Positions 37,226 to 47,224 are shown, numbered from the stretch's first letter. The stretch is DNA of 64,000 bases from Actinomycetota bacterium (GCA_005888335.1 VAWY01000068.1:1-64000); one strand, 5' to 3'. Program-made: numbers and translations. The notes: a model not told the origin generated them from the sequence alone.

Positions 37226-37759
37226 ATGAGCCGCATCGGCAAGAAGCCCATCCCCGTGCCCGACACCGTGACGGTGACGATCGAGCCCGAGGTCGTGCGG
37301 GTCGCCGGCCCCGGCGGCCAGCTCGAGGAGCGCATCAACCGCGACATCTCGGTCGAGAAGTCCAACGGCGAGCTGCTCGTCAAGCGCCCGACCGACCGCG
37401 GCGAGCACCGCGCCCTGCACGGGTTGACGCGCTCGCTGATCGCCAACATGGTCGAGGGCGTCACCACCGGCTTTTCCAAGACGCTGGAGATCCAGGGCGT
37501 CGGCTATCGCGCCCAGCTCAAGGGCCGCGACCTCGAGCTCGCGCTCGGCTACTCGCATCCGGTGCCGATCAAGGCGCCCGAGGGCATCACCTTCGAGGTC
37601 CCGTCGCCCACCCGCGTCGTGGTCAAGGGCATCTCCAAGCAGCTCGTCGGCGAGGTCGCCGCCAACATCCGCAAGCAGCGCCCGCCCGAGCCCTACAAGG
37701 GCAAGGGGATCCGCTACCAGGGCGAGTACGTCGCCCGGAAGGTGGGCAAGCGGGCGTGA
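37226..37759 (+). CDS. rplF: 50S ribosomal protein L6
   Basis: 177 residues. [20 protein letters not shown] start, [20 protein letters not shown] and the C-terminal [21 protein letters not shown]6 binds 23S near the factor site. The ATG at 37226 has ACGGAGG 11 bases upstream, which is predicted to be paired in the leader structure; the frame runs on to 37130 but only through that leader. Its TGA overlaps the rplR GTG. Confidence 0.97.
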   Translation: MSRIGKKPIPVPDTVTVTIEPEVVRVAGPGGQLEERINRDISVEKSNGELLVKRPTDRGEHRALHGLTRSLIANMVEGVTTGFSKTLEIQGVGYRAQLKGRDLELALGYSHPVPIKAPEGITFEVPSPTRVVVKGISKQLVGEVAANIRKQRPPEPYKGKGIRYQGEYVARKVGKRA

Positions 37760-38109
37760 CCGTCCAGACGAATGAGCAGCGCCGCCTGCGCCGCCGCCGC
37801 CGGGTGCGCGCCAAGGTCGTCGGCACGGCCGCCCGCCCGCGGCTGTCGGTGCGGCGGTCGAATCGCGGCGTCTTCGCCCAGCTCGTCGACGACGAGTCCG
37901 GCCGCACGATCGCCGCCGCGCAGTGGACGGAGGCCGAGGTGCGCGACCTCAAGCCGATGGAGCAGGCCACCCGCGTGGGCGCCCTGCTGGCCGACCGTGC
38001 CAAGGCCGCCGGCGTCGAGCGCGCCGTGTTCGACCGCGGCGGGTACCGCTACCACGGGCGCGTGAAGGCGCTCGCCGACGGAGCCCGTGAGGGCGGGCTC
38101 GCCATTTAG
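37756..38109 (+). CDS. rplR: 50S ribosomal protein L18
   Basis: 117 residues from a GTG in a GTGA overlap. [20 protein letters not shown] and [20 protein letters not shown] are diagnostic. Binds 5S rRNA together with L5. rpsE follows after 5 bp. Confidence 0.97.
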   Translation: MTVQTNEQRRLRRRRRVRAKVVGTAARPRLSVRRSNRGVFAQLVDDESGRTIAAAQWTEAEVRDLKPMEQATRVGALLADRAKAAGVERAVFDRGGYRYHGRVKALADGAREGGLAI

Positions 38110-38114
38110 GAGCC

Positions 38115-38720
38115 ATGGCCACTCTCACCGCAATCGATCGCAGCGTCAGCGCCGCCGGCCTGGACCTCCAGGAGCGCGTCGTCGAGATCAACCGCGTCGC
38201 GAAGGTCGTCAAGGGCGGCCGGCGCTTCTCGTTCACCGCCCTGGTCGTGGTCGGCGACGAGCGCGAGGTCGTCGGCGTGGGCTACGGCAAGGCCAACGAG
38301 GTCCCGGTCGCGATCCAGAAGGGGGTCGAGCAGGCCAAGAAGAACCTCTTCCGCGTGCCGAAGCACGGCTCGACGATCACCCACGAGACGACCGGCATCT
38401 ACGGCTCGGGCCGCGTGTTCCTCAAGCCGGCCTCGCCGGGCACCGGCGTCATCGCCGGCGGCGGCGTGCGCGCCGTGCTCGAGCTGGCGGGCATCCACGA
38501 CATCCTCTCCAAGTCGCTGGGCACGCAGAACCCGATCAACCTCGTCAAGGCCACGGTGACCGGCCTGCAGCAGCTGCGCCGGCCCGAGGAGGTCGCCGAC
38601 CTGCGCGGACTGTCGGTCAACGCCGTGCTCGGGCTGCAGGCGCGCGAGGACGAGCCGCCTGCCGAGACCGCGGCCGAGGCCGAGGCCCCGACCGAGCCGG
38701 AGGAGACGCCGGCGGCATGA
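38115..38720 (+). CDS. rpsE: 30S ribosomal protein S5 with acidic C-terminal tail
   Basis: 201 residues; E. coli S5 has 167. The conserved core [20 protein letters not shown] and [20 protein letters not shown] is intact. The final ~28 residues are Glu/Ala/Pro-rich ([19 protein letters not shown]), another low-complexity extension in this cluster. S5 forms part of the mRNA entry helicase with S3 and S4. ATGA overlap with rpmD. Confidence 0.97.
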   Translation: MATLTAIDRSVSAAGLDLQERVVEINRVAKVVKGGRRFSFTALVVVGDEREVVGVGYGKANEVPVAIQKGVEQAKKNLFRVPKHGSTITHETTGIYGSGRVFLKPASPGTGVIAGGGVRAVLELAGIHDILSKSLGTQNPINLVKATVTGLQQLRRPEEVADLRGLSVNAVLGLQAREDEPPAETAAEAEAPTEPEETPAA

Positions 38721-38884
38721 AGGTCACGCAGGTGAAGTCGCGCAACGGCTCGAACAAGACGCAGCTCGACACGCTGCGCTCGCTCGGCCTGCGCCGGATC
38801 GGCCACAGCGTCGAGGTCAAGGACAACGAGCAGACGCGAGGCATGGTCCACCGCGTCCGGCATCTGGTGAGGGTCGATGGCTGA
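38717..38884 (+). CDS. rpmD: 50S ribosomal protein L30
   Basis: 55 residues. [20 protein letters not shown] and [14 protein letters not shown] fit L30. It begins in the rpsE stop (ATGA) and its last eight bases overlap rplO. Confidence 0.95.
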   Translation: MKVTQVKSRNGSNKTQLDTLRSLGLRRIGHSVEVKDNEQTRGMVHRVRHLVRVDG

Positions 38885-39365
38885 CGAACCGCGCATCGGG
38901 CTGCACACGCTCAAGCCGGCCCCCGGCTCGCGCAAGGCGCGCAAGCGCGTCGGGCGCGGCGAGGGCTCGGGCACGGGCAAGACCGCCGGCCGCGGCCAGA
39001 AGGGCGCGGGCTCGCGCTCGGGCTCGAAGACCCGGTCCAACTTCGAGGGCGGCCAGATGCCCATCCACATGCGGATGCGCAAGCTGCGCGGCCCGCACAT
39101 GAAGAAGTCGATGCCGTTCGAGCCGTTCCGCACCCACACGCAGGCGGTCAACCTCCAGGACCTCGAGCGGCGCTTCGAGGCCGGCGACGAGGTCACGCTG
39201 GATGCGCTCAGGGCCAAGGGCCTGGGCACCCGCAGGGACGTGCCGGTCAAGGTCCTGGCCAAGGGCACGCTCTCCAAGAAGCTGACCGTCCACGCGCACA
39301 AGTTCAGCGGCGCGGCGCGCGAGGCCATCGAGACCGCGGGCGGCACCGCGGTCGTCGTCGACTAG
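38877..39365 (+). CDS. rplO: 50S ribosomal protein L15
   Basis: 162 residues. [40 protein letters not shown] and [15 protein letters not shown] are diagnostic. A late assembly protein. A 54 bp gap with a CTCAG/CTGAG hairpin and a -10-like box separates it from secY. Confidence 0.97.
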   Translation: MADEPRIGLHTLKPAPGSRKARKRVGRGEGSGTGKTAGRGQKGAGSRSGSKTRSNFEGGQMPIHMRMRKLRGPHMKKSMPFEPFRTHTQAVNLQDLERRFEAGDEVTLDALRAKGLGTRRDVPVKVLAKGTLSKKLTVHAHKFSGAAREAIETAGGTAVVVD

Positions 39366-39402
39366 GCGCACCGTCGCCCTCTCGCCGGGCGCTCGCCTCA
39401 GC

Positions 39403-39408
39403 TACCCT
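39403..39408 (+). promoter_or_regulatory. possible secY -10 box
   Basis: TACCCT ends 11 bases before the secY ATG, so a transcript would have a leader of only a few bases. No -35 is visible. It lies in the loop of a small CTCAG/CTGAG hairpin (39397-39411). Confidence 0.3.
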
Positions 39409-39419
39409 GAGCGACTCGC

Positions 39420-40691
39420 ATGCTCTCGACGATCCTCAGCGCGTTCACGGTCGCGGACATCCGCAAGAAGCTGGCCTTCACGGCGATGCTGCTGCTGTTC
39501 TACCGCCTGGGCTCGCACGTGCCGGTCCCGGGCGTCAACACCGCCGCGGTCGAGGACATCCAGAAGCAGTTCGGCGGTGGCGGCGTCCTGAACTTCCTCA
39601 ACGTGTTCAGCGGCGGCGGGCTGTCGCGGATCGCGATCTTCGCGCTCGGGATCATGCCCTACATCACGGCGTCGATCATCCTGCAGCTGCTGACCGTCGT
39701 CGTGCCCTCGCTGGAGAAGCTCCAGAAGGAGGGCGAGGTCGGGACGGCGCGCATCACGCAGTACACGCGCTACCTGACCGTCGCGCTGGCCTTCGCACAG
39801 TCGATCGGCTACGTCTTCCTGTTCCGCTCGTTCAGCGCCAGCGCCGGGCAGCCGGTCATCGAGCACTTCGACGCCCCGCACGTCTTCCTGATCGTCGTCT
39901 CGCTGACCGCCGGCACGATCCTGCTGATGTGGATGGGCGAGCTGATCACGCAGCGCGGGATCGGCAACGGCATCTCGCTGATGATCTTCGCGTCGATCGT
40001 CTCGCGGCTGCCGCACGGCGTGCAGGCGTGGTGGACCAACGACGATCAGGTCTTCCGGGTGATGATGCCGTTCATCGCGCTGGCCGTCGTGGGCGCCGTC
40101 GTCTTCATCCAGGAGGGCCAGCGGCGCATCCCCGTCCAGTACGCCAAGCGCGTGATCGGGCGCCGGATGACCGCGGGCGGCCAGACCTACCTGCCGCTGC
40201 GCGTCAACATGGCCGGCGTCATCCCGGTCATCTTCGCCGCCTCGCTGATGGCCTTCCCGCCGACGGTCGGGCAGCTGCTCAACACCGGCTGGGCGACGGA
40301 CTTCTCGAACTTCTTCTCGCCGAGCAAGGCGCCCTACGTGATAGGCGAGTCGGTGCTGATCATCCTGTTCACGTACTTCTACACGGCGGTCACCTTCAAC
40401 CCGGTCGACCAGGCCGACAACCTCAAGAAGTACGGGGGCTTCATCCCGGGGGTCAGGCCCGGCCGGCCGACCGCCGAGTTCCTCGACCGCATCCTCGCCC
40501 GGCTGACCTTCCCTGGCGCGCTGTACCTGGCGGCGATCGCCGCGCTGCCGACGATCCTGATCGCCCGCACCTCGGCGAACTTCTTCTTCGGCGGCACCTC
40601 GCTGCTGATCGTCATCGGCGTCGCGCTGGACACGATGAAGCAGCTCGAGGCGCAGCTGATGATGCGCAACTACGAGGGCTTCCTGAAGTGA
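39420..40691 (+). CDS. secY: preprotein translocase subunit SecY
   Basis: 423 residues with ten hydrophobic spans. It forms the protein-conducting channel with SecE and SecG. The N-terminal FTVADIRKKLAFTAMLLLFY, the plug region GGGGVLNFLNVFSGGGLSRI, GELITQRGIGNGISLMIF and the C-terminal KQLEAQLMMRNYEGFLK are recognised. The ATG at 39420 has no clear Shine-Dalgarno. A two-hairpin repeat begins seven bases after the stop. Confidence 0.98.
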   Translation: MLSTILSAFTVADIRKKLAFTAMLLLFYRLGSHVPVPGVNTAAVEDIQKQFGGGGVLNFLNVFSGGGLSRIAIFALGIMPYITASIILQLLTVVVPSLEKLQKEGEVGTARITQYTRYLTVALAFAQSIGYVFLFRSFSASAGQPVIEHFDAPHVFLIVVSLTAGTILLMWMGELITQRGIGNGISLMIFASIVSRLPHGVQAWWTNDDQVFRVMMPFIALAVVGAVVFIQEGQRRIPVQYAKRVIGRRMTAGGQTYLPLRVNMAGVIPVIFAASLMAFPPTVGQLLNTGWATDFSNFFSPSKAPYVIGESVLIILFTYFYTAVTFNPVDQADNLKKYGGFIPGVRPGRPTAEFLDRILARLTFPGALYLAAIAALPTILIARTSANFFFGGTSLLIVIGVALDTMKQLEAQLMMRNYEGFLK

Positions 40692-40697
40692 GCGGCA

Positions 40698-40733
40698 AAG
40701 ACTTCGTCTTCGCTTGCGCGAACTTCGTTCGCG
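40698..40733 (+). repeat. two-hairpin repeat unit between secY and adk
   Basis: AAGAC-TTC-GTCTT (40698-40710) then CGCTTG and CGCGAAC-TTC-GTTCGCG (40717-40733). Same order and TTC loops as the other units, directly behind a stop codon. The frame of adk is open through it, which could mislead start prediction. Confidence 0.85.
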
Positions 40734-40749
40734 GGGCGGGGGGAACGGC

Positions 40750-41421
40750 ATGAGTGAGCTCAACCTCGTGCTGCTCGGGCCGCCGGGAGCGGGCAAGGGC
40801 ACACAGGCCGAGCGCCTGCAGGGCGACTTCCGGCTGCCCTACTACGCCACCGGCAACATCCTGCGCGACGCGGTCGCCCAGGGGACCGAGCTCGGCAAGC
40901 AGGCCGAGCCGATCATGAAGGCCGGCGATCTTGTCCCCGACGAGCTGATCATCGGGATCATCCGCGACCGCCTGAACGAGGAGGAGGCCCAGGACGGCTT
41001 CATCCTCGACGGGTTTCCGCGCACCGTCGCGCAGGCCGAGGCGCTCGAGGAGGCGCTGGACGAGCTCGGCCGCAGCCTGACCGCCGTGCTCCTCATCGAG
41101 GCGCCCGACGAGGAGATCGTCCGGCGGCTGTCGGGCCGGCGCCAGTGCAAGAACGGCCACGTCTACCACGTCGAGTTCAACAAGCCCAAGCGCGAGGGCG
41201 TGTGCGACATCGACGGGCTGAAGCTCATCCAGCGCGACGACGACAAGCCCGAGACGATCCGCAATCGCCTCGAGACGTATCGCGAGAAGACCGCGCCGCT
41301 CATCGACTTCTACGACGAGCGCGAGCTGCTGAAGCGCTTCGACGGCACCCGGTCGCCCACCGAGGTCCACGACCACATCCGCGCGACGCTCGCCACGCTG
41401 CGGCTCGAGGAACAGATTTGA
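40750..41421 (+). CDS. adk: adenylate kinase
   Basis: 223 residues, long-lid form. ATP + AMP to 2 ADP. P-loop [19 protein letters not shown]-binding [12 protein letters not shown] and [16 protein letters not shown]. The lid segment [20 protein letters not shown] carries one Cys and one His and a further Cys lies shortly after, so the lid is not a canonical four-cysteine zinc site. The ATG at 40750 is chosen because the upstream codons belong to the repeat; GGGGGGAAC precedes it. map starts in its stop. Confidence 0.97.
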   Translation: MSELNLVLLGPPGAGKGTQAERLQGDFRLPYYATGNILRDAVAQGTELGKQAEPIMKAGDLVPDELIIGIIRDRLNEEEAQDGFILDGFPRTVAQAEALEEALDELGRSLTAVLLIEAPDEEIVRRLSGRRQCKNGHVYHVEFNKPKREGVCDIDGLKLIQRDDDKPETIRNRLETYREKTAPLIDFYDERELLKRFDGTRSPTEVHDHIRATLATLRLEEQI

Positions 41422-42194
41422 TCATCCGCAAGACCCCGGAGGAGGTGGCGAAGATCGCCGCCGCGGGGGATCTCCTGGTCCGGACGCTGCGGCTGCTGGA
41501 GGGCAAGGTGCGCCCAGGCGTGACGACGGCCGAGCTCGACGCGGCCGCCGAGCGCTTCATCCGCTCGCAGGGCGCCGAGCCGGCCTTCAAGGGCTACCGC
41601 GGCTTCCCGGGCTCGATCTGCGCGTCGCCGAACTCGATGGTCGTCCACGGCATCCCCGGCCCGTACGCGCTCGAGCGCGGCGACCTGATCTCGATCGACG
41701 TCGGCGTGGTGCTCGACGGCTGGGTCGCCGATGCCGCGCGCACCTTCCCGGTCGGCCCGGTCACGCCCGTCGCCCGCAAGCTGCTCGGCGTGACCGAGAG
41801 GTCGCTGTTCGCCGGCGTCGAGCAGGCGCGCCCGGGCAACCGCCTCGGCGACGTCTCGCACGCCATCCAGCGCACCGTCGAGTCCGAGGGGCTGTCGATC
41901 GTGCGCTCGCTCGTGGGTCACGGCATCGGCCGCGACATGCACGAGGACCCGCAGATCCCGAACTTCGGCGAGCCCGGCCGCGGCCCGCTGCTCGAGGAGG
42001 GCATGGTCCTGGCCATCGAGCCGATGACGACGGCGGGCCGCCACGCGGTGCGCATGGGCGCCGACGGGTGGGCGATCTTCTCGCAGGACGGCTCGCTCGC
42101 CGCGCACTTCGAGTTCACGGTGGCGATCACCGCGGAGGGCCCGCGGATCCTCACCCCCTGGCACGAGTACGGGCGCCAGGTCAGCGCCGCCTGA
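41418..42194 (+). CDS. map: methionine aminopeptidase type I
   Basis: 258 residues from a TTG that overlaps the adk stop (TTGA); no ATG or GTG fits. Removes the initiator Met from nascent proteins. Metal ligands are in [19 protein letters not shown] (two Asp), [13 protein letters not shown] (His), LAIEPM (Glu) and HFEFTVAI (Glu). There is no N-terminal SH3 or zinc extension. infA, usually next, is missing; rpmJ follows after 125 bp with its own promoter. Confidence 0.96.
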   Translation: MIIRKTPEEVAKIAAAGDLLVRTLRLLEGKVRPGVTTAELDAAAERFIRSQGAEPAFKGYRGFPGSICASPNSMVVHGIPGPYALERGDLISIDVGVVLDGWVADAARTFPVGPVTPVARKLLGVTERSLFAGVEQARPGNRLGDVSHAIQRTVESEGLSIVRSLVGHGIGRDMHEDPQIPNFGEPGRGPLLEEGMVLAIEPMTTAGRHAVRMGADGWAIFSQDGSLAAHFEFTVAITAEGPRILTPWHEYGRQVSAA

Positions 42195-42238
42195 GCCCCC
42201 CGCAAGCCCCCGCCCAGCGGGCCGGGCGCCAGAGGCGC

Positions 42239-42251
42239 TGTGCTATCTTGC
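42239..42251 (+). promoter_or_regulatory. rpmJ promoter, extended -10 identical to rpoB P2
   Basis: CTGTGCTATCTTG (TGC-TATCTT, -10 at 42244-42249) matches 6674-6686 exactly. The start would be near 42256 with a leader of about 64 nt for rpmJ-rpsM-rpsK-rpsD. Upstream CAGCGCC (42182) and GGCGCTG (42234) form a possible hairpin between map and this promoter. Confidence 0.6.
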
Positions 42252-42319
42252 TGGGTCGCGCGCGGACGCGTGCGCCTGTGCGCCCGCGCCCCTCTCAGGA
42301 CTCCCCGCCGAAAGGTTCC

Positions 42320-42433
42320 ATGAAGGTACGACCGTCGGTCAAGCCGATGTGTGAGAAGTGCAAGATCATCCGCCGCCACGGCGCGGTGCTGGTCATCTGC
42401 TCCAACCCGCGACACAAGCAGCGGCAGGGTTAG
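42320..42433 (+). CDS. rpmJ: 50S ribosomal protein L36
   Basis: 37 residues. [20 protein letters not shown] with CxxC, then Cys and His in [13 protein letters not shown], the zinc-ribbon form. GAAAGG lies upstream of the ATG at 42320. First gene of the alpha group; rpsM starts 3 bp after it. Confidence 0.97.
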   Translation: MKVRPSVKPMCEKCKIIRRHGAVLVICSNPRHKQRQG

Positions 42434-42436
42434 GGC

Positions 42437-42820
42437 ATGGCGCGCATCTCAGGCATCAACATCCCGCTCAACAAGCGCGTGGAGATCGGGCTGACCTACA
42501 TCTACGGCATCGGCCGGTCGACCTCCAACGAGCTCCTCGCACAGGTCGGTGTCTCGCCGGACACCTACGTGCGCGACCTCACCGAGGACGAGGTCGGCAA
42601 GCTGCGCGACGCCATCGACCGCAACCTCACGGTCGAGGGCGATCTGCGCCGCGAGCGCTCCCAGGACATCAAGCGGCTGATGGAGATCGGCTGCTACCGC
42701 GGGCTGCGCCACCGTCGCGGGCTGCCGGTCCGCGGCCAGAACACCAAGACCAACGCGCGCACGCGCAAGGGCCCCAAGCGGATGCAGGTGGCCGGGAAGA
42801 AGAAGGCGGGCAAGAAGTAA
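42437..42820 (+). CDS. rpsM: 30S ribosomal protein S13
   Basis: 127 residues. [20 protein letters not shown] and [20 protein letters not shown] are diagnostic. S13 contacts P-site tRNA and forms intersubunit bridges. The next gene begins right after its TAA. Confidence 0.98.
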   Translation: MARISGINIPLNKRVEIGLTYIYGIGRSTSNELLAQVGVSPDTYVRDLTEDEVGKLRDAIDRNLTVEGDLRRERSQDIKRLMEIGCYRGLRHRRGLPVRGQNTKTNARTRKGPKRMQVAGKKKAGKK

Positions 42821-43219
42821 GTGAGCCCCGCCCCGAAGCGGCCCCAGCGTGGCCGCCGCCGCCCCAAGAAGAACATCCCGATCGGGCAGGCACACATCAA
42901 GACGTCGTTCAACAACACGATCGTCTCCCTGACCGATCGCGAGGGCAACGTCATCGCCTGGGAGTCCGCCGGCGGCGCCGGCTTCAAGGGCTCGCGCAAG
43001 TCAACCCCCTTCGCCGCCCAGGTCACCGCGGACGCCGCGGCCCGCAAGGGCATCGAGCAGGGCCTGCAGAAGGTCGAGGTCTTCGTCAAGGGCCCGGGCT
43101 CGGGCCGCGAGACCGCGATCCGGTCGCTGCAGGCCGCCGGCCTGGAGGTCACCGGCGTTCGCGACGTCACTCCGCAAGCGCACAACGGCTGCCGCCCCCG
43201 GAAGCGGCGGCGGGTCTAG
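42821..43219 (+). CDS. rpsK: 30S ribosomal protein S11
   Basis: 132 residues from a GTG directly after the rpsM stop. [36 protein letters not shown] and [15 protein letters not shown] are diagnostic. Located in the 30S platform. rpsD follows after 8 bp. Confidence 0.98.
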   Translation: MSPAPKRPQRGRRRPKKNIPIGQAHIKTSFNNTIVSLTDREGNVIAWESAGGAGFKGSRKSTPFAAQVTADAAARKGIEQGLQKVEVFVKGPGSGRETAIRSLQAAGLEVTGVRDVTPQAHNGCRPRKRRRV

Positions 43220-43227
43220 GAGCCGCC

Positions 43228-43848
43228 ATGGCACGAGACACGGGACCACAGTGCAAGCAGTGCCGCCGCGAGGGACAGAAGCTGTTCCTCAAGGGCGAGC
43301 GCTGCCTCACGGACAAGTGCGGCGTCGAGCGGCGCTCCTACCCGCCCGGCGAGCATGGCCGCGGCCGCCAGAAGCAGTCCGAGTACCGCGTCCAGCTGCG
43401 CGAGAAGCAGAAGGCGCGGCGCTACTACGGCGTGCTCGAGAACCAGTTTCGCGGCTACTACGACAAGGCGTCGCGCCAGCCCGGCATCACGGGCGAGAAC
43501 CTCCTGCGCATGCTCGAGTGCCGGCTCGACAACGTCCTGGTGCGGCTCGGCTTCGCCTCCTCGCGGCGCCAGGCGCGCCAGCTCGTCCGCCACGGCCACT
43601 GGACCGTCAACGGCCGCCGCGTGGACATCCCGAGCTACCAGGTGCGCGACGGCGACGTCATCGCGGTCAAGGCGGGCACGCCCGCCGAGCCGGTGATCCG
43701 CGACGCGACCGAGCTGACCGGCCAGGTTCCCGCCTGGCTGCAGGCCGACCACGACTCGCTGACCGCGAAGGTGCTGCGCAAGCCCGAGCGTCGCGAGATC
43801 GCTGCTCCCGTGCAGGAGCAGCTCATCGTCGAGCTGTACTCCAAGTAG
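43228..43848 (+). CDS. rpsD: 30S ribosomal protein S4, zinc-type
   Basis: 206 residues. Cysteines 9, 12, 26 and 31 (CKQC, CLTDKC) form the N-terminal zinc site. The S4 RNA-binding domain is in [20 protein letters not shown] and [16 protein letters not shown]4 starts 16S assembly and in E. coli represses the alpha operon. An 83 bp gap with a strong hairpin separates it from rpoA. Confidence 0.98.
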   Translation: MARDTGPQCKQCRREGQKLFLKGERCLTDKCGVERRSYPPGEHGRGRQKQSEYRVQLREKQKARRYYGVLENQFRGYYDKASRQPGITGENLLRMLECRLDNVLVRLGFASSRRQARQLVRHGHWTVNGRRVDIPSYQVRDGDVIAVKAGTPAEPVIRDATELTGQVPAWLQADHDSLTAKVLRKPERREIAAPVQEQLIVELYSK

Positions 43849-43861
43849 CCCGACTTGCCGA

Positions 43862-43881
43862 GGCGCGCACGACTGCGCGCC
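43862..43881 (+). terminator. hairpin between rpsD and rpoA
   Basis: GGCGCGCA and TGCGCGCC form a perfect 8 bp stem around CGAC. With no T tract it may be an attenuator or processing site lowering rpoA expression relative to the r-protein genes. Confidence 0.4.
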
Positions 43882-43931
43882 GGCCGGCCCATCCTTCCGC
43901 CGGCCTTGAACACACGAAAGATCAGGACCCG

Positions 43932-44906
43932 ATGCTCGACTTCCAAGTCCCCCGGATCACCAGCGAAAGCGTCGAAGAGAACCGCGGCACGTTCACCATC
44001 GAGCCTCTCGACCGCGGCTTCGGCTACACGTTCGGCAACTCGCTGCGCCGCGTTCTCCTGTCCTCGCTCTCCGGCGCGGCGGTGACGAGCGTGCGGATCG
44101 AGGGCGTCGCGCACGAGTTCTCGACCATCAAGGGCGTCAAGGAGGACGTGACCGACATCGTCCTCAACCTCAAGGGCATCGTCTGCCGGATGCACTCCGA
44201 CGCGACCGAGGTCGAGGCGCCGCTCGTGGTCACCGGACCCGGCGACATCACCGCCAAGGACATCGACCTGCCGGCCGGCGTCGAGATCCTCAACCCCGAC
44301 GTGCACATCGCGACGCTCGAGAGCAAGGCCAAGCTCGAGATGTACATGACGATCGGGCGCGGGCGCGGCTACCGGCCGGCGGACGAGAACAAGTCGCCCG
44401 ACCAGCCGATCGGCGTCATCCCGATCGACTCGATCTTCTCGCCGGTGCGGCGTGTCGCCTACGCGGTCGAGGGCGCCCGCGTCGGCCAGCGCACCGACTA
44501 CGACAAGCTCACGATCGACATCGAGACCGACGGCTCGATCGAGCCGACCGCGGCGCTGCGCGAGGCGGCGGAGATCCTCATCTCGCAGCTGGCGATCTTC
44601 ACCGACGCCGACCGGGTCGAGGAGTTGCGCGCCGGCCCGGGCGGGGCGCTCGAGCAGGCGACCAACGGCGCGGCGGCGGCCGGCCCGGGCACGGGCGGCG
44701 GGCCGATGGACGACATCCTCATCGAGGAGCTCGAGCTCGGCGTGCGCTCGTACAACTGCCTCAAGCGCGCTGGCATCCAGACGGTCGGCGACCTGGTCTC
44801 GAAGTCGGAGGGCGAGCTCAACGCGATCCCCAACTTCGGGAAGAAGTCGATCGACGAGGTCATCGAGACCCTGCACGCGCGGGGGCTCAATCTGCGCGAG
44901 GATTAG
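43932..44906 (+). CDS. rpoA: DNA-directed RNA polymerase subunit alpha
   Basis: 324 residues. The N-terminal dimerisation domain ([20 protein letters not shown]) and C-terminal DNA- and activator-binding domain ([34 protein letters not shown]) are joined by an Ala/Gly linker around residues 240-258. The ATG at 43932 has a weak GATCAGGA upstream. rplQ follows after 5 bp. Confidence 0.98.
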   Translation: MLDFQVPRITSESVEENRGTFTIEPLDRGFGYTFGNSLRRVLLSSLSGAAVTSVRIEGVAHEFSTIKGVKEDVTDIVLNLKGIVCRMHSDATEVEAPLVVTGPGDITAKDIDLPAGVEILNPDVHIATLESKAKLEMYMTIGRGRGYRPADENKSPDQPIGVIPIDSIFSPVRRVAYAVEGARVGQRTDYDKLTIDIETDGSIEPTAALREAAEILISQLAIFTDADRVEELRAGPGGALEQATNGAAAAGPGTGGGPMDDILIEELELGVRSYNCLKRAGIQTVGDLVSKSEGELNAIPNFGKKSIDEVIETLHARGLNLRED

Positions 44907-44911
44907 CCGCC

Positions 44912-45265
44912 ATGCGCCACTCCAAGCAGCGCGGCAAGCTCTCCCGGGACGCGTCCCATCGCAAGGCGCTGCTGGCCAACCTCTGCAAGGAGGTCATCCA
45001 GCACGAGCGGATCAAGACGACCGAGGCGAAGGCCAAGGCGGTCAAGCCCGAGGTCGAGAAGCTGATCACGCTGGCCAAGCGCGGCGATCTCCACGCGCGC
45101 CGGCAGGCGCTCTCGGCCCTCGGGCAGGACAAGTTCACCGTGTACAAGCTGTTCGAGGAGGTCGCGCCGCGCTACGGTCAGCGGCCGGGCGGCTACACGC
45201 GCATCCTCAAGCTGGGGCCGCGGCGCAGCGACGCGACCGAGATGGTCCTGCTCGAGCTGGTCTGA
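44912..45265 (+). CDS. rplQ: 50S ribosomal protein L17
   Basis: 117 residues. [20 protein letters not shown] and the C-terminal [20 protein letters not shown] are diagnostic. Last gene of the r-protein cluster. truA, often next, is about 2.6 kb farther on behind inserted genes. Confidence 0.98.
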   Translation: MRHSKQRGKLSRDASHRKALLANLCKEVIQHERIKTTEAKAKAVKPEVEKLITLAKRGDLHARRQALSALGQDKFTVYKLFEEVAPRYGQRPGGYTRILKLGPRRSDATEMVLLELV

Positions 45266-45317
45266 GGTCGGAGCCGAAGCTCGCAAGGGGGCGCGGGCGC
45301 GGCGTATCGTTCCGCGC

Positions 45318-45731
45318 GTGACGCGGGCCTCGGACACCGACCGCGAGCGCGCCCTGCGGGCGCTGCGGCGCCACTACGCCGCCGGCCGGCTCGACGCCGC
45401 CGAGCTCGAGGAGCGTGTCGACCAGGCGGCGCGGGCGCGCTACCGCGCCGAACTGCGCGCGCTGTTCACCGACCTGCCCGGCGGCGTGCGGGCGGGCGCG
45501 GCGAAGGGCGCAGCCGCCCGCGTGAACCGGGCGATGCTGCGCGCGCATGCCGGCACCTACGTGATGGTCAACGGCGCGCTGGTGGGCACGTGGGCGTTGA
45601 CCGGCGGCGGCGAGTTCTGGCCGGCGTGGACGATCGTGCCGTGGGGCGCCGCGCTGGCTGGGCACGCGTGGTCCTCGCGCGCGGTACGGCGCGCGCTGAG
45701 CGCCCCGCGGCGCCGCCAGCTCACGCGCTGA
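45318..45731 (+). CDS. DUF1707/2TM-type small membrane protein
   Basis: 137 residues from a GTG. The N-terminal half matches DUF1707 (RERALRALRRHYAAGRLDAA, LEERVDQAARARYRAELRAL), a short helical domain found at the N-terminus of many actinobacterial membrane proteins. The C-terminal half has two hydrophobic segments (AGTYVMVNGALVGTWALT; WPAWTIVPWGAALAGHAW). Function unknown. Two tandem two-hairpin repeats start five bases after its stop. Confidence 0.75.
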   Translation: MTRASDTDRERALRALRRHYAAGRLDAAELEERVDQAARARYRAELRALFTDLPGGVRAGAAKGAAARVNRAMLRAHAGTYVMVNGALVGTWALTGGGEFWPAWTIVPWGAALAGHAWSSRAVRRALSAPRRRQLTR

Positions 45732-45735
45732 AGGC

Positions 45736-45843
45736 GCGGGGTAACGACCGCCTTCGGCGGTGTTGACCTTCCGCGAACTTCGTTCGCGAGCGGGGCAACG
45801 ACCGCCTTCGGCGGTGTTGACCTTCCGCGAACTTCGTTCGCGA
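45736..45843 (+). repeat. two tandem 54 bp two-hairpin repeat units
   Basis: Units 45736-45789 and 45790-45843 differ only by T/C at one position; a third unit begins and degrades after 45844. Each has ACCGCC-TTC-GGCGGT, then GTTGACCTTC, then CGCGAAC-TTC-GTTCGCG. The order matches the units behind secY and the acyl-CoA ligase genes. Confidence 0.95.
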
Positions 45844-45884
45844 GCGGGCGGCCCGCCGGAGCTTTCTCGCTTACGGGACGTAGA

Positions 45885-46676
45885 TCACGTCACCCCTCCT
45901 TTCGCGAGGAGGAACACGGCCTTGGGGTGGCGCTCCTCGTCGACGTCGGCGTCGAGCACGGCGCCCGGCCACTGGCCGCGCAGCGCGACGACGCGCAGGC
46001 CGGCGGCCTCGACGAGCTCGCACAGCTCGGCGAGCGGGTAGTGGCGGTGGCGCTGGCGGCTGCGGCGGCGCGCCCAGAGGTCGCCGTCGGCGCGCGTGAA
46101 GACCTCGACGACGACCTCCACCTCGCCGCCCGGGGCGGTCAGGCACCCGCCGCTGCCGCGCCACACGGCCAGCGAGTCGTCGTCCTCGATGACGGCGTCG
46201 CAGGCCGCTGCCCGGTAGGCGACGGGCGTGTTGACGTCGAACGCCACGAGCCCGCCGGGGGCGAGGTTGTCGCGCATTCCCGCCAGCGCGTCGACCACGT
46301 CCTCGGGGTCGAGCAGGTGGTTGATCGCGTCGTCGAGGCAGGTGATCAGGTCGAACTCGCCGTAGACGGGCAGGGCCCGCATGTCGGCGACGTGGACGTC
46401 GGCGCGGCCGGCGGCCTTCTCGGCCGCGCGAGCGGCCATCTCGCCTGAGATGTCGCAGGCGGTCACCTCCCAGCCGCGCTCGAGCAGCGGCAGGAAGCTC
46501 TTGCCCGTGCCGCAGGCGACGTCGAGCACGCGGTGGCCGGCGAGGCCGTGATCAAGGGCCAGGTCCTCCAGGGCAGCCAGCCAGCGGTCGTAGGCGTAGC
46601 GAGCCGTGAGGACGTCGTAGACGGGCGCCAGGGCGTCGTAAGCGTCACGCGCCGGGGCAATGAGCGTCGGGGTCAT
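45885..46676 (-). CDS. class I SAM-dependent methyltransferase
   Basis: 263 residues from the ATG at 46676. SAM motif I is HRVLDVACGTGKSFLPLLER (residues ~49-68), motif II VTACDISGEM, and FDLITCLDDAINHLLDPED follows. A typical small-molecule methyltransferase with a beta-rich C-terminal half; substrate unknown. An in-frame ATG at 46703 is a less likely start. It diverges from the ECF sigma factor gene with 59 bp between starts. Confidence 0.83.
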   Translation of the reverse strand: MTPTLIAPARDAYDALAPVYDVLTARYAYDRWLAALEDLALDHGLAGHRVLDVACGTGKSFLPLLERGWEVTACDISGEMAARAAEKAAGRADVHVADMRALPVYGEFDLITCLDDAINHLLDPEDVVDALAGMRDNLAPGGLVAFDVNTPVAYRAAACDAVIEDDDSLAVWRGSGGCLTAPGGEVEVVVEVFTRADGDLWARRRSRQRHRHYPLAELCELVEAAGLRVVALRGQWPGAVLDADVDEERHPKAVFLLAKGGVT

Positions 46677-46735
46677 GGATGGTTGACCCCGCGAAGCGCT
46701 CAAATGGTTTCAACAATGGGGATCCTGGCCCGTGC

Positions 46736-47224
46736 ATGTCCGATCAGGCCCCTGCCGCCGGGCCGATCGGGTGGGACTGGTCCTGGGCCCGCGCGCTGTG
46801 CCTACGCGAGGCCCAACGGGTGCTCGGCCGCAACGCGGCCGCCGAGGACGCCGCCCAGGAGGCCGTGATCCGCGCCTGGCGCCAACAGGCGCGCTGCCGC
46901 ACGCCCGAGCGGCCGGACCCGTGGATCGCCACCATCGCCCGGCGCGAGGCGCTGCGCCTGGTCGCCGGGAACCGCGAGCGACCACTCGAAGAGGTCACCG
47001 GCGAGGAGACGCCGTCGCCGGAAGCCTCCGTCGTGGTGCGCGCCGACGTCCAGCGGGCGCTCGCCACGCTCGACGCGCGCGACCGGCGGCTGCTCGCGGC
47101 GCGCTTCTGGGAGGACCTGACCCATGTTCAATCGGCGAACTGCCTGGGTCTGCCGGTCGGGACCGTTAAGGTTCGGTTGCACCGGCTATCTGGGCGATTG
47201 CGTGAGATGCTGGACGAGCCGTGA
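46736..47224 (+). CDS. ECF-type sigma-70 family RNA polymerase sigma factor
   Basis: 162 residues from the ATG at 46736. Region 2 is LREAQRVLGRNAAAEDAAQE followed by AVIRAWRQ. Region 4 is LDARDRRLLAARFWEDLTHV, then CLGLPVGTVKVRLHRLSGRL. No anti-sigma factor gene is adjacent; instead the gene overlaps, by GTGA, an ArsR-like regulator, and that overlaps truA. Target promoters are unknown. Confidence 0.85.
   Translation: MSDQAPAAGPIGWDWSWARALCLREAQRVLGRNAAAEDAAQEAVIRAWRQQARCRTPERPDPWIATIARREALRLVAGNRERPLEEVTGEETPSPEASVVVRADVQRALATLDARDRRLLAARFWEDLTHVQSANCLGLPVGTVKVRLHRLSGRLREMLDEP

Noticed and set aside
40714..40749. Upstream start for adk, and likewise for the genes at 15201 and 56110
   Set aside because: The extra codons translate the repeat hairpin (RELRSR in each case), so they reflect the repeat and not the protein.
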